A DNA stretch of 64,000 bases from Globisporangium splendens. Taxonomy: Eukaryota > Oomycota > Peronosporomycetes > Pythiales > Pythiaceae. Where the stretch lies: NCBI GenBank assembly GCA_006386115.1, contig VFIW01000053.1, positions 1 through 64,000 on the forward strand, in the 5' to 3' direction. Within the stretch, counting starts at the first letter, position 1. The number at the start of each line of letters is the position of its first letter. The notes beneath the pieces are model-generated. The model did not search any database. It saw only the letters and a program-made list of their open reading frames with translations, and was not told the origin of the DNA. Below are positions 42,563-53,864 of the stretch, in pieces. The position numbers were made by a program, and so were the translations under genes.

Positions 42563-44048
42563 TCAACCAACCAGAGCTTCTCGGGAGGCGAGTCGAAACA
42601 CACGTACCAAGTACCCGCGGACAAACTTCTGCAGACGAATGGTCGAGATGTGGATTTCACGGTACACTTCGAGAGCTGGTCTTTTCGCCAACACCGGTGG
42701 AACGTACACAGGCAATTGGATCACTCTGAAGCTTGGATCGCTCATGCACGAACCACCTGCGCATTGCAAATGTGTGAAATCAGTATCAGAGCAGAGGCTT
42801 TGAAGTTTAAGACAGAAGATTCTCTTACCGGAGCAACTTCTGGGAGAGCACAAACAGCATCTGCAGTTTTTCCTGCAGAAAATGTTAAACTGCATTTACT
42901 GTTTGCATGTAGTTGATCACGAAGCAAGCGGCACGACTAGTTACCGCGGAGATGGCACGAGGCGGCTGGAGTTGCACTATTTTGTCCGAGTATTGCTGTA
43001 ACATCATGGTGAAGCATCTCGCGTTAAAGCCATCGCAATCAGCCACCAACATTTGTATACATCTGCGGGCTAAGTCCCTGCTCGTACCAGCACAGTATCT
43101 GTGTTGAGGGACGCCAGATCCACTTGAAGAAGCGACACCATCGAGGAAGAGAGCGACGTGGGCATGTCCTTCGTGTCTGCGGTGCAACTTGTCCCTTGCC
43201 AATTGACCCCGAAACAATGCCGTTCAGAGCAAATCCCTGGTCAAGGACAAACCCGAACATAAACTGTAGAATCGCACCTCATTGTCTCGCAGTTGAGGCA
43301 TTGTGTGAGCGCAGAGCAGCGTCTCTGCGGTTTGCTGACGTCCCCAGGTGCATGCAACGTGGATAGCAGTTTTGCCCTAGGAGCAGGAATGGCACACACA
43401 CGAATGAGCCATGCGCCTTCTTCCCTTGGCGTCTTCACGCTTTATGCTGTTGTTGACGCACATCGCGTTGCTGTACGTTCACATCGGCGCCGTGGGATAC
43501 AAGGAGCGCAAGCACGTCAACACACTGGTTCTGTGCAGCCACACAAATTGCTCGATTGCCTTCGGTGTCTGGTTCATTCACATCGTGCGAGCGCGCAATC
43601 CTAGGACAAGATTTTAAGTTTGTGAGTGTGAGAAGGCAGCCAAATGATGAAAATGGTTGCGGAGGAGCAAACGCGAAGGTACCATCGTTTGACGGCTTCG
43701 ATCTGGTTTAGCGATGCCGCGTGGACGAACGCACCCCGCTGATGAAATGCTGTCGCGGCCAGGTCGACATGGAACGACTGCACCAAATAAACAACTACGT
43801 GTGAAGCCAACACAAGACTACCGGGACAGAACACTGGAGATTGTACCTTTGGAGGGCGAGGCGGATCGAACGACCACATGTTGGGGTGCACACCGTTCTA
43901 ACAAGCGGTGGCTCTCCGCTTTTAGCAAAAACTGCGTGCGATAGGATCTAAATTGGAGGACCAACATGCCGTTTCCATTCACTGATCGCGAGTGTTGTGG
44001 ACTGCTGCCCAGCGGCTGGCGGTTGGGAGATACGATAGATACGTCCAT
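42563..44048 (-). CDS. Ankyrin-repeat protein with C-terminal IQ motif
   Basis: Minus-strand gene with several short introns. Well-supported exons: about 43,780-43,683 (GAFVHAASLNQIEAVKRW), 43,600-43,462 (NRAICVAAQNQCVDVLALLV then SHGADVNVQQRD), 43,376-43,278 (GKTAIHVACTWGRQQTAETLL) and 42,740-42,563 (TIRLQKFVRGYLVRV, an IQxxxRGxxxR motif, stop at 42,563). Their phases join with GT-AG ends. The region 43,236-42,945 is open in all three frames and the correct path there is unclear; one option contains a TGA. The first exon may start at the ATG at 44,048. The IQ motif suggests calmodulin binding next to an ankyrin scaffold. A frame lesion cannot be excluded. Confidence 0.6.
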
Positions 44049-44233
44049 CGGCAGCTACGTTCTTTGGCCGCGCAAGGAGGGTCCTCCGAACTCCGAGGTG
44101 TCAGTCAAGAACACACCAACAAAGCAACCTAGAGCCGTGAAGGTAGCAAGCAGACAGATGCAAAGCAATTTGAACTCGTGAGCGTGTCTGTTGGCCAACG
44201 CATGACCAACTTCCCACCATGACTGGTGCGAGC

Positions 44234-45350
44234 TCATCGTTGATTAATATTAAATGGGATCTGGTGTCGTGCCACTCGTTTATTCCGCGATCCTTCGCTG
44301 CCAGCTTGCGGGTGCAGCGGCGGTCGCGATGACGACATGGCATCACCACCCAAGAGCGCGTCGTCGGTGTTCTCCAGTGCAAACATGCCACTGCCGCCGA
44401 CCGAAGTCTGTTTCATTAAAGAGATTCAACGTACACAAAACAATTAGCACCGGCATATGGAAGCAATAAATACGAACACACAGAGACGTACCTGGTCCTG
44501 TCGATCGATCTCTTGGGTCACGAGTTGGTACTGAAGCGGCGGAAGGCGCACGCCGTACTCGTTCGAGATCGGCGGTAGTGGGATGCTGTTGCGCTTCTCG
44601 GCCAGTTCCATCGTCAGCTGCACATTATCAATAGTTAAATCCAAATGTCAGCCCCATTCGGTTTGTCGTTGAATATGACAACAATATATAAGAGGATGTT
44701 GCTTTTGCGTACCTCGCGCGACGGCACTTGCGCATAATGGTGATTGAGTCGCGACGCAATCGCGAGACGAATGTCGTCCGCATCCAGCGCCTGGTTGCAA
44801 GTCCATACAAAACACAATTAAAACCATTGTCCTTCAGGGATGCAACCAAATAAACACGGTACTAAACAGACCTGCTTGTCGGCATACAGCGAGTACTCTT
44901 GCGCATCCAGCAGGATCTCTGTCACATAGCCTGCAAACGCATAAGCCAAATACAATGCGTTAATATTGCTATCAAGTGAAGCAAACCAGCATGTAGAATC
45001 CTCTTCTGCGACTTACGATGGACAAACTCCTGGAGCTGGCTGACGACGCGCGGGTCGTGCCTCTCGGCACCCATGGACTCGAGCACGAAGGTCATCACCT
45101 GCGCGTCCAGGGGAAGCTGCACGCCGCTCTCGCTCTCGTCGTCACCGCCGTCGTCCTCGTGGATGCCCTTGAGGTTCTTGAGCTTGAGCGCGGCTTCGGA
45201 GCCCGTCATGGCGCTGCTGACGCCGCCGCCGCTACTGCTGGAGACGGATGCGCCGCCATTCGTCTTGGGCGCAGACGAGAAAGAGGACGACGACAACGCG
45301 CTCTTGGCTTTGGAGGACGACGACGAGGAGAGACTGTCGGGCTTCGCCAT
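44234..45350 (-). CDS. TAF9: Transcription initiation factor TFIID/SAGA subunit TAF9
   Basis: Five exons on the minus strand: 45,350-45,017, 44,930-44,872, 44,790-44,713, 44,617-44,492 and 44,407-44,234, total 771 bp, 256 residues. The N-terminal 65 residues are Ser-rich and disordered. The histone fold covers about residues 85-160: VMTFVLESMGAERHDPRVVS, YVTEILLDAQEYSLYADKQ and DADDIRLAIASRLNHHYAQV. It is followed by the hallmark TAF9 segment LTMELAEKRNSIPLPPISNE then YGVRLPPLQYQLV. TAF9 pairs with TAF6 inside TFIID and SAGA in the nucleus. The length fits the family (about 190-270). The last exon is low-complexity and less certain. It lies downstream of, and in line with, fumarase. Confidence 0.94.
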
Positions 45351-45663
45351 CTTGCTGTTTGTATCGTTGTTCCCTATTGCAAATGTGCCCATAATCGGCA
45401 ACAGGATGATGAAGGTGTGCCGTATGTGCTCTTTTAAATGCGCTTATGTGGGACACATTAAGTACGAGTTGGCTCTTAGGTACGGGTTCTAACATCGCAC
45501 TTTTTCAACTGATTTTGTGGCTTGCTCAATGTGGTGCAAATCATTAAGTTCGAGATGCTGATCAAAAATGAGATTATGGACTTTGTTTTATTCGCACTCG
45601 TGTATGGGTGTGTTTATATGAATATGTGCAACGCAACAACGTGGTTCATGACCCTGTTCTCAC

Positions 45664-47260
45664 CTACTTGTCGGCGATACCGCCGGACGTGAGCTTGAGC
45701 GGGTCGAGGTGCTTGTCGAGCTCTTCGGCCGACAGGTCGGTGAACTGCATCGCCACTTCCTTGACGCTCTTGCCTTCCTTGTACGCGGTCTTGGCGATCT
45801 TGGCACCCATCTCGTAGCCCACGATCGGGTTCAGCGCCGTGACGAGGATCGGGTTCTTGCCCACGAGCTCCGACACGCGCTCTTCGTTCACGGTGAACCC
45901 GCCGATCGCCTGGTCTGCGAGCAGGCGGCACGCGTGCGAAAGCAGGTGCAGCGACTGCAGCACGCTGTTCGCGAGCACTGGGAGCATGACGTTGAGCTGG
46001 AACGATCCCGATTGGCCCGCGACCGTGGCAGTGACGTCATTGCCCATCACCTGCGCGCACACCATCGTCACGGACTCGGGGATTACAGGATTGATCTTGC
46101 CCGGCATGATGCTCGAGCCAGGCTGCAGCGCAGGCAGCACGATCTCGCCCAGACCCGCGATCGGACCCGAGTTCATCCAGCGCAAGTCGTTCGAGATTTT
46201 CATGAGACTCACAGCGAGCACCTTGAGCTGCGCGCTGAGTTCCACAATCGAGTCTGGCGCGCTCAGCGCCTCGAAGAGGTTGTCGTTCTGCGCAAACGGC
46301 GCGTGCAATTGCGAGGACAAGATGGTGCACACCTTGGCGCCGAATTCCGGGTGCGCGTTGATGCCCGTGCCGACCGCAGTGCCGCCGATCGCGAGCAAGC
46401 GCACACGCTCCAAGGCCGACTTGACGCGCGCAATGTTCTTGGAGATCTGCGACGACCACCCGCCGAGTTCCTGCGCGAGCGTGACGGGCATCGCGTCCAT
46501 CAAGTGGGTGCGGCCAGTGATAACCACGCGCTCGACGGTCTTCGCCTTGTTGTTGATCACCGCCACCAAGTGCTCCATGGCAGGCAGCAGACTCTCGCTC
46601 GCCTCCAGGTATGCGGCGACGCTGATCGTCGTCGGCATCACGTCGTTGGACGATTGCGACATATTCACATGATCGTTCGGGTGCACCTTCTTCTCCAGTT
46701 TTCTACATAAAACAGCACGCATAACACACATGTAAGTCTCCCAATTACGCCACTGATCATCCTCATCGTTACTGCACAAATGCTTACCTGGTCGCCAAGG
46801 TCGCGATCACTTCGTTCAGGTTCATGTTGGTGCTCGTGCCGCTGCCGGTCTGGAAGATCGAGATCGGGAACTGGTCCTTGTACTTGTCGTAGTCGCCGAC
46901 GATCGCGTCCACGGCGCTGTGGATCGCGTCCTCCATGTCAGGATCCAGGAGCCCCAACTCGTGGTTGGCCGTCGCGCACGCCTTCTTGAGCTGCGCCATG
47001 GCCGTGATCAGGCGCGGCGTGAACGGGTGGCCGAAGGGAAAGTTGTCGACTGCGCGCTGCGTCTGCGCCGTGTACAGCGCGTGCACGGGCACGTTGACCA
47101 CGCCCATCGTGTCGTGCTCTTGGCGGAACTCGGCCATCGTGTCTGTGGGGAGAGAGGGAGCTTGGGGGCTTGCTGCGTGCGCGGCGGATTCGGAAGTGAG
47201 GGCAGCCGTCTTTGTTGCTGTTGTTTTCTGCTTGGGGTTTCTTGCGAGTGACTGCGTCAT
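45664..47260 (-). CDS. Fumarate hydratase, class II
   Basis: Two exons, 47,260-46,788 and 46,702-45,664, total 1,512 bp, 503 residues. Enzyme: reversible hydration of fumarate to malate in the TCA cycle. Visible family blocks are TGSGTSTNMNLNEVIA, HPNDHVNMSQSSNDVMPT, GRTHLMDAMPVTLAQELGGW and the signature GSSIMPGKINPV. The N-terminal 55 residues are rich in Ala, Ser, Thr and Lys, low in acidic residues (MTQSLARNPKQKTTATKTAA), consistent with a mitochondrial presequence. The start ATG at 47,260 is the first in frame; the frame is open a little further without ATG. A 333-codon antisense frame across it is a codon-bias shadow. Confidence 0.96.
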
Positions 47261-47641
47261 CGCCTGTGGTTCAACCTGCAACTCAGACCTTGCTACGGTC
47301 AGCCTCCCACTCAACCAAGAAATGCAAACCTATGTATTTATACAGGCTAATGAGGTACTATAATGAGTTGAATATCGAATGTTATTGGAAGTGTATGTAG
47401 TTGTAATACGTTTTATAATAGGAGGGATTAATGGGAATAGATGTGGCACACGACACACTTTGCTCAGGAATAGGCTCAGATTTGAATGTGGGGCAGCATG
47501 TGGCGCACCAGTCATTGCAGATCCAAAATGACAATCCAGGACATCTTGTGAATGTGATCTCTCTGCTCAATGCACTTGACTCTCTGCTTAGCTATTGCCG
47601 AATGCTCTTTTCTACTGCAGTTAATTTGAGTCCCCTGCTCT

Positions 47642-49417
47642 CTATTTCCACGCGAGCAGCAGGCAGTTCTCGATACTGTCGCCCTCCTCACAGTAATGCA
47701 CGAGTTGCGTTTGCAGTTGGAATTTCTCGAGGTACGTGGCGCGACCGGCGTCGAGAATGCGTTTGCATCGTCGTCCGAGGATCGCGCGATCCGGTTTGCT
47801 GTTGAACACCAAGCGCATTGCAATATCCAGAAGCAAATGGTCAGTGAGATGACTCAAATCTGTCCATATACGAACAAGATGATGGATAAACGTACCTGAT
47901 GCCAAGCGTGTACTCGACGACGTCACCCTCGAGCCCCATGCCGCACGTGGCCCACGACGACATGCTCGTGAGCAGCGCAAACTCTTCCTCTTTGAAGCCC
48001 TGGTCGAGGATGAACGCTGGGTTGACGTAGTCCTCCCACGCGCATACGTGGTGACAGCAAAGCGCAACAGCGAGACCATGGAACAGCGGACTCACACTTG
48101 ACTTCGAAGCTTCTGTCTCGCTAGTTTGCTTTTCATCGCTGTTGCTGCTGGAAGGTCGTGGCAATGTCTGAGTGATTGCTCGCAGGGACAGATCGGTCGC
48201 GACGCCGCACAAATGCTTGGACATGCACACTACTGGCTTCTCCTGGACTTCCTTCATGCCGGCAAAGTTCAAGTGGCGGATATCGATCTTCGCACGCACG
48301 ACTTGCTTCGCTGATCCAGACGGAGCAGAAGTTTCCAGGCTCTCGATGAACCGATCAGCCTTCCCACGCATATGTGCGCGATCGATGAGCACGTACACGC
48401 TGCCACGAAACTGCTGCGCGAGTGCATACGAGAGCATCCCGCGGCCCGCACCGAGCTCCACGAATGTAGCGGATTCGTCGTCGAGCAGTCGCACACGCTC
48501 CATATGACCCAGAATCGATGCCTGCTGCTCGATATGGCGCAAGATGTTCTTGGATGAACCAGCCTCCTTCTTCTCTGCATACAAAGCATCACAGCACGTG
48601 TGGTTGAGCTTCTGCAGCGGAATCTCGCCCACGCAGCGATCGTAGGATGAATGGATGCGGCACACAAGGTCTGGAAAATCAATTGCCTCCTACATTGCAC
48701 AAGGCAAACAAACAGCGGATTAGAGGCAACAGACCACACAAACAGCAGCATATCCATACCAGTTTGTCGATCAACCCTTGTTCTTCTTGCATGCTGAGTC
48801 CTGTGTGTTCCTGCTGATCTCCTTGCTCATTAGCACCATCCACTGTTGCAACCTCATCGTTTGCTGCTTGTGTGGAGACTTCATTGACAGCTTTCTCAGA
48901 GCTGCGCTCCTTGGTTGCGTGCGTGCCCGAGTTGATGTTCTCGGTGTAGAACGGCAGCAGCTTCATGGCGTTGGCGTCCTTCACCTTGTTGCAAACGAGC
49001 ACGTGCTTGTCGAGGTCGTACACGTACACTGTGTGGGTCTTGTCCACGGGGCACGGCACGCGCGTGCGAGTGTGCGCTTTGAACTTCTGCGCCTTCTTGC
49101 TGGAGACAGTGGCGTCCGCTGGTAAATGGTTGCCGCAGTACTGTGCACCCGCGATCCTACGTGTAAAGCACACAGACGACTGTCATCATTGCGCACAGTT
49201 TGCATTGTACAAACGAACGCATTGCCAACCTTTCCATGTTGCAGAAGCGGTTCTTGCGCACGAGCTTGAACATGCAGCGCTCCCACTCGCCCTCGAGCGC
49301 AGCGCTCGCCTTGTGCTTCTTGCGCTGCTTCTTGCGCGCGAACGCCGTCTCCGCGTCCGCGCCGCCGCGCTTCTTCTCGCTCATGGAGCTCGCAGCATCG
49401 GTCTCTTGCGCAGTCAT
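47642..49417 (-). CDS. TRM13: tRNA 2'-O-methyltransferase TRM13
   Basis: Four exons: 49,417-49,230, 49,156-48,760, 48,689-47,896 and 47,852-47,642, total 1,590 bp, 529 residues. Domain order is that of TRM13 (CCDC76): a CCCH zinc finger (CMFKLVRKNRFC ... YCGNH, residues 48-73), a CHHC U11-48K-type finger (VPCPVDKTHTVYVYDLDKHV then LVC), and the methyltransferase domain with the SAM motif FVELGAGRGMLSYAL and KHLCGVATDLSLRA. The enzyme methylates the 2'-OH at position 4 of certain tRNAs. The 3' splice site of exon 4 uses tttgag. The 5' end faces the IMPACT-like gene with only 155 bp between ATGs. Confidence 0.94.
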
Positions 49418-49572
49418 TATTGTGTTGGGGTTGGTGGCGCGAAATGTGTGAGAGTGTAGTTGGCACCAAACAGCATTAGAGCGTTGTTCATTGGATGGAA
49501 ATGTGATTTAAGCTGTTTTGATTGGTTGATAATGCGATGTTGGAGAGAAGTGGATCATTTCTGTTTTTTTGC
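49418..49572. promoter_or_regulatory. Divergent promoter space TRM13 / IMPACT
   Basis: Only 155 bp separate the two divergent ATGs, so both promoters and 5' UTRs must share it. It contains AT-rich stretches (gcgatgttgg, ctgtttttttgc). I see no certain initiator or TATA element. Confidence 0.5.
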
Positions 49573-50839
49573 ATGTCAATCATGGCGGAGCAGGAACGAG
49601 AGCTCAACGTCCAACTCCAGGTGCGTTTATTTGCCGTTCGCTCTTGGAAATGGAACGCGCATGTGCATGTAGCCGACACCGCTTGCGCATGTTCACATGC
49701 TAATGCTGCTTGTGACGCTGTGTTCGCTGTTGTAGACAGAGGAGATCGAAGTGCTCCAGGTACGTTTACACGACGCGCTCGTCCTTGTCGCTATTGTGTC
49801 GCCATAAAGTGCTGCCTTGTGTGGTGTTTACACATATATGTCACTTACGGCTGCGTGTGCAGTCCATATATGAAGGTGCGTTCCAGTTGAAGGCGAACTT
49901 TGACGACGCCGAGGGAGTTCGCGCATTCACGATCGCGATTCCGGGTCGCCATGCGATCCAGTTGCTGATCCACTTGCCCTTTGGGTACCCGACCACGGAC
50001 GCGCCTGTGGCTGAAGTATACGAATCTTTTGGACTCACGAATGCGCAGCGCGATCAGATTCTGCAGGACCTCGTACGTCACGCCAGCCACATTGTGGAGA
50101 ATTTAGAGGCATACTGACACCTGCTTTGTTGCTCTAGAACACGATCTTCCAGCGATCAAGTGGTCAGGTGTGCCTGTATGAATGGATCGAAAGCGTACGA
50201 GAGGTGTACGCTAACGACGAGGATGTGGACCTGTCGTCGCTGTCGATAAGCGATTCGAAGGGAACACGTAGCGCAGGCGTGCAGGAGGCATCCCATGGTA
50301 CATTGGAGCAAGTACAAGAAGAAGACGACGTTCCACCAGTGTCGTTTGTTTCGGATCCGCAGACGCTGCGGCCACGAGTTCGAACGGCGCAGTTGGTACG
50401 CGATCCAGAACGCGAGGCGCGACTCGCGCCTCTGATCTTCCACGGGAAACCGTTCACAGACCGCAAGAGTACGTTCCAGGGTCACGCGTGTCCAGTGCAC
50501 AGCGTCGAAGACGTGCGTTCGTTTCTCGCGATTCTGATGGACGACCGGAAGATCGAGCGCGCGATCCACAATATGCTCGCGTACCGCATCGTCGGCGACT
50601 TTGTCATCAAGGATAACGACGAGGACGGCGAAGACGCTGCGGGCAGCAAGCTCTCGCACTTGCTCGAACTCACCAAGGTCGAGAACGTCGCTGTGGTCGT
50701 CACGCGCTGGTTTGGAGGCATCTTGCTCGGACCAGACCGCTTCAAGCATATCAACACCGCGGCTCGGGAGACTCTGGAAGAAGGTGGATTCCTCGCAGCC
50801 TCGACACTGAACCACAGCAAGAAGAAAACCAAAAAGTAG
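49573..50839 (+). CDS. IMPACT/YIH1-like protein (RWD and UPF0029 domains)
   Basis: Four exons: 49,573-49,620, 49,736-49,759 (a 24-bp microexon, TEEIEVLQ), 49,863-50,072 and 50,138-50,839, total 984 bp, 327 residues; an alternative ATG is at 49,582. The RWD domain covers residues about 10-125, with SIYEGAFQL, HAIQLLIHLPFGYPTTDAPV. The Impact (UPF0029) domain covers about 200-310, with FHGKPFTDRKSTFQGHACPV, NMLAYRI and VVVTRWFGGILLGPDRFKHI. In yeast and animals these proteins bind GCN1 and restrain GCN2 activation under amino acid starvation. The C-terminus is Lys-rich. Assignment is strong for domains and moderate for the pathway role in this organism. Confidence 0.93.
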
Positions 50840-52159
50840 TGTAGTGTGTTGTCAGCACAGCCACTTGGATTGTGATCGAGACGAGACTCGGTTCTCTACA
50901 GGTCAATAGAATGCTTGACGCCGAGTCAAAACGGATCCATCTAGGCTTTGAGTCACCACAATGCGCTCGAGCCGTACCAGTGAAGCGCGGCTTTTGCCAA
51001 TAGCGATTGCATTGCAACTGGAGCCACAGTGTGGATCCGCGTTGTAACAGACAAGAAAGCACTTGGGATGTGGTTCAACAGAGAGCGAGACGTGCCTGTC
51101 TTTTTCAAGTCGTCAGGGTGCACAAATCGGTTGTTGAGTCGAGAGAACAGCTGAGAACCCGCAAACTCGCACACAAACTCATGCACAGCCGAGGATCCTC
51201 AATCAAGTCCACGTTGCTCTCCATGGGCAAGCAGGACTGCTCCATGCTCCCGCTCGTGAGGAGAATCTTTGACTCATCCAATCGCGCTGCTTGCAAGGTC
51301 AACTGCATGCACATATTAGGCTACCACAGGTCCCGTCACTATACCAGTGTATGCACACCCACTTTCAACATACCATCGTATTAAACAGGGTATGTGATTT
51401 AAAGAGTATTCGTTGCAGTTTGGGAGAGATAGCTTCAGCGTCAGTGCCAGAAAAAGGACGCGTCGGAAGTCTCTCATAAAACCCAAAAGTCTCTCATAAA
51501 AGTCTCTCATAAACGGACCGTCTATGTTCCCCTTTCTTTGCACCGTCGAGCTTGCTGCAACTCGGGTGGTGGCAATCGCGCGGCCGATGGTTCAACGTGC
51601 TGCGCACGTAATCCAAGCGAGTGCACATGCACACATACCCACCACTCATTCTCTTTAGTGCTGCTGTTGGAAATGAGTCGAGTCGAATGCATTCAAGTGC
51701 GTCAAGAGACTTGGGGTGTGTGTGCGTGTGTGTGTGGTTCCGATGCAGAAATGTGCATGAGGAAAGGCATGTGAAGTTGGCGTTTAACGTCGAGTGTCGT
51801 CGACTGTACTGCTGTGTGCACCCTATTGTCGAGTCCTAAATATCATTTTGTCAACTTGGCATAGTGAAACCAAGTCACTCTCAAAGCCATCAACGCCCTC
51901 AAATCAGCACATACTGAAGTCAAGTCACTTTCGAAACTGTCTGGACTACAGAGACATCTCTTATACTGTATTCCACTCATAAACACCATCACTCACAAAC
52001 TACCCTATCAGACAGAATAAAATCATGCTCGTTCTGTGTGCTCCTATGAGATGCGCCAGGTCATCATGACGGACACACTCGACGACGACGACGACGAAAG
52101 GCTCTCTCTGTTCACTTGCCGATTAGCCAGCAACCGCACACTTCACTCAAGCAGCAGCC
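50840..52159. other. Intergenic with possible gene relic and short repeats
   Basis: About 1.3 kb without a convincing gene. On the minus strand 51,314-50,953 carries a protein-like stretch (HEFVCEFAGSQLFSRLNNRF) broken by one frame change; I do not recognise it. A 14-bp motif is repeated three times at 51,467-51,513. Confidence 0.4.
51467..51513. repeat. Three direct copies of aagtctctcataaa
   Basis: Copies start at 51,467, 51,487 and 51,500 (spacing 20 and 13 bp). No gene context. Confidence 0.8.
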
Positions 52160-53488
52160 ATGACCCACGCCACCAAGCCCCTCCGCACGGTCCTCCGCAG
52201 CCGCGCGCTCGCGCAGCAGCGCTTCATCAACTCGACGCCCACGCGCGCGTGGGACGAAGTGCGTCCGCAGCGCCACGCCTCCGAGCTCGCCAACAAGCAC
52301 CTGCAGCTCCCACAGACCGTGGCCGTGATCGGCGCGCCGATGACCCGTACGCGCTCTCTCTGCAGTGCTGTCTGACGAGAGAATGGACTTGTGCTGATAT
52401 GATGTATGTGTGTGTGTGTGTGCGTGTTGTGTAGATGGTCAGCCATTGCTCGGAACGGATACTGGTCCAGACCTCCTGCGCGAAGCTGGCGAGTGATTCG
52501 ATATGCAAATGCCGTGCCATTCTGATGCATTAGAGACTCATGGACGTACATGTTGTTGGTGTTGTGTGCAATAGGACTCCACAAGGTGCTCGTGGACCTC
52601 GGCTGGTCGGTTGAAGAGACCGGCAACCTTGCGTTTGTGCCACCGACCAAGAACGACCCAACGCTTGACCCTCGCTACGGCCGCGCCAAGCATAGCTTCC
52701 CAGGTATGCTTGCTACTGTATTTGTGCCTGATGGTCTTGTCTGCTCAGACTCTAATGTGCTTTCGTCTTTTTCAGTCGGCAATGGCTTGCGTCAGATCAA
52801 GGAGATCTACGAGCAGAAAGCTAGCGAAGGCAAGTTCTGCTTGGTGCTCGGTGGTGACCACACGATCGGCGCCGGTTCCTTGGCAGGTCTGCTCTCGGTG
52901 CACCCTGACGCCGGCGTGATCTGGGTGGATGCGCACGCGGACATCAACACTCCGGAATGCTCGGGCTCGGGCAACATGCACGGCATGCCGATCTCCTTCC
53001 TCATGAAGGGCTTGGTGGACAGCTCCAAGGTCCCTGGTTTCGAGTGGTTGGCGAACGGACCGACGATGAACCCGGACCAACTCGTGTACGTTGGTCTGCG
53101 CGACGTCGACGCGGGCGAGCGTCGCATCATCCGCGACCTCGGCATCAAGGCGTTCTCGATGCAGGAAGTCGACCGCTACGGCATCGGCAAGACCATGGAA
53201 ATGGCGCTCGACCACCTCTGTGGCCAGAAGGAGCGTCCATTGCACATGAGCTACGACATTGACGCTGTGGACCCGCTGCTCGCGCCGTCCACGGGCACGA
53301 AGGTGCGTGGCGGTCTCACGTGGCGAGAGGCGCACTACGTCGCGGAAGCCGTGGCCGAGACCAACTTGCTCTGCGGTCTCGACATGGTCGAAGTGAACCC
53401 GACGCTCTCGCCAGGCACGGGCGCGCAGCTCACGGTCGACATGGCGTTGCTGCTGATCTCCTCGGCGCTCGGCAACCGCATCCTCTAA
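52160..53488 (+). CDS. Arginase, probably mitochondrial
   Basis: Four exons: 52,160-52,346, 52,435-52,488, 52,575-52,703 and 52,776-53,488, total 1,083 bp, 360 residues. Reaction: arginine to ornithine and urea. The manganese-binding motifs are all present: GGDHTIG, WVDAHADIN, SYDIDAVDP, followed by ETNLLCGLDMVEVNP. The N-terminus has many Arg/Ser/Thr and no acidic residues over 25 positions (MTHATKPLRTVLRSRALAQQ), fitting a mitochondrial presequence. The second intron appears to start with GC rather than GT (GAAGCTG|gcgagt), since only that position restores the conserved DLLREAGLHKVLVDLGW. All other junctions are GT-AG. Confidence 0.95.
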
Positions 53489-53864
53489 GCCGCAAGGTTC
53501 GTGGAGAGTCATCATCCATGGCGATCTGTCATAATGTGCGGACACAGGTGCGCACAAACCCCTGAGTAGTAGTATTAATGTGGTTTAATGGTAGACAGAA
53601 ACACACGGAAAACCTAAAGAGTAGACCCATTTTGGTGTTATTGCATCGTTATTCTGTGTGTGTCCCATTCAAATCGCCTTCAATTAGGTCGTAATTAGCA
53701 GTATCTTCTGCTCAAATACAAAAATTGCCATACAAAACGACTGAATCTTGTGCTGTGCAAGGCGTATTTACCAGCTAACAAGTAGCTGGTACTCATCTAA
53801 ATCAACGCTGTTTCGTGGTGTGCATTTCTCAGCAGCAGTATCACCACCAGAAAGCAGCAACAAG
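53489..53864. other. Intergenic, arginase 3' to next start
   Basis: About 375 bp, AT-rich; it holds the arginase 3' UTR and the leader of the next gene. Nothing else recognised. Confidence 0.4.

Noticed and set aside
45709..46710. 333-codon plus-strand frame
   Set aside because: Lies exactly antisense to fumarase exon 2; its Arg/His-rich composition is what the complement of GC-biased codons gives. No domain.
50953..51314. Minus-strand protein-like stretch
   Set aside because: Broken by a frame change and not assignable to a family, so mentioned only as a possible relic in the intergenic entry.
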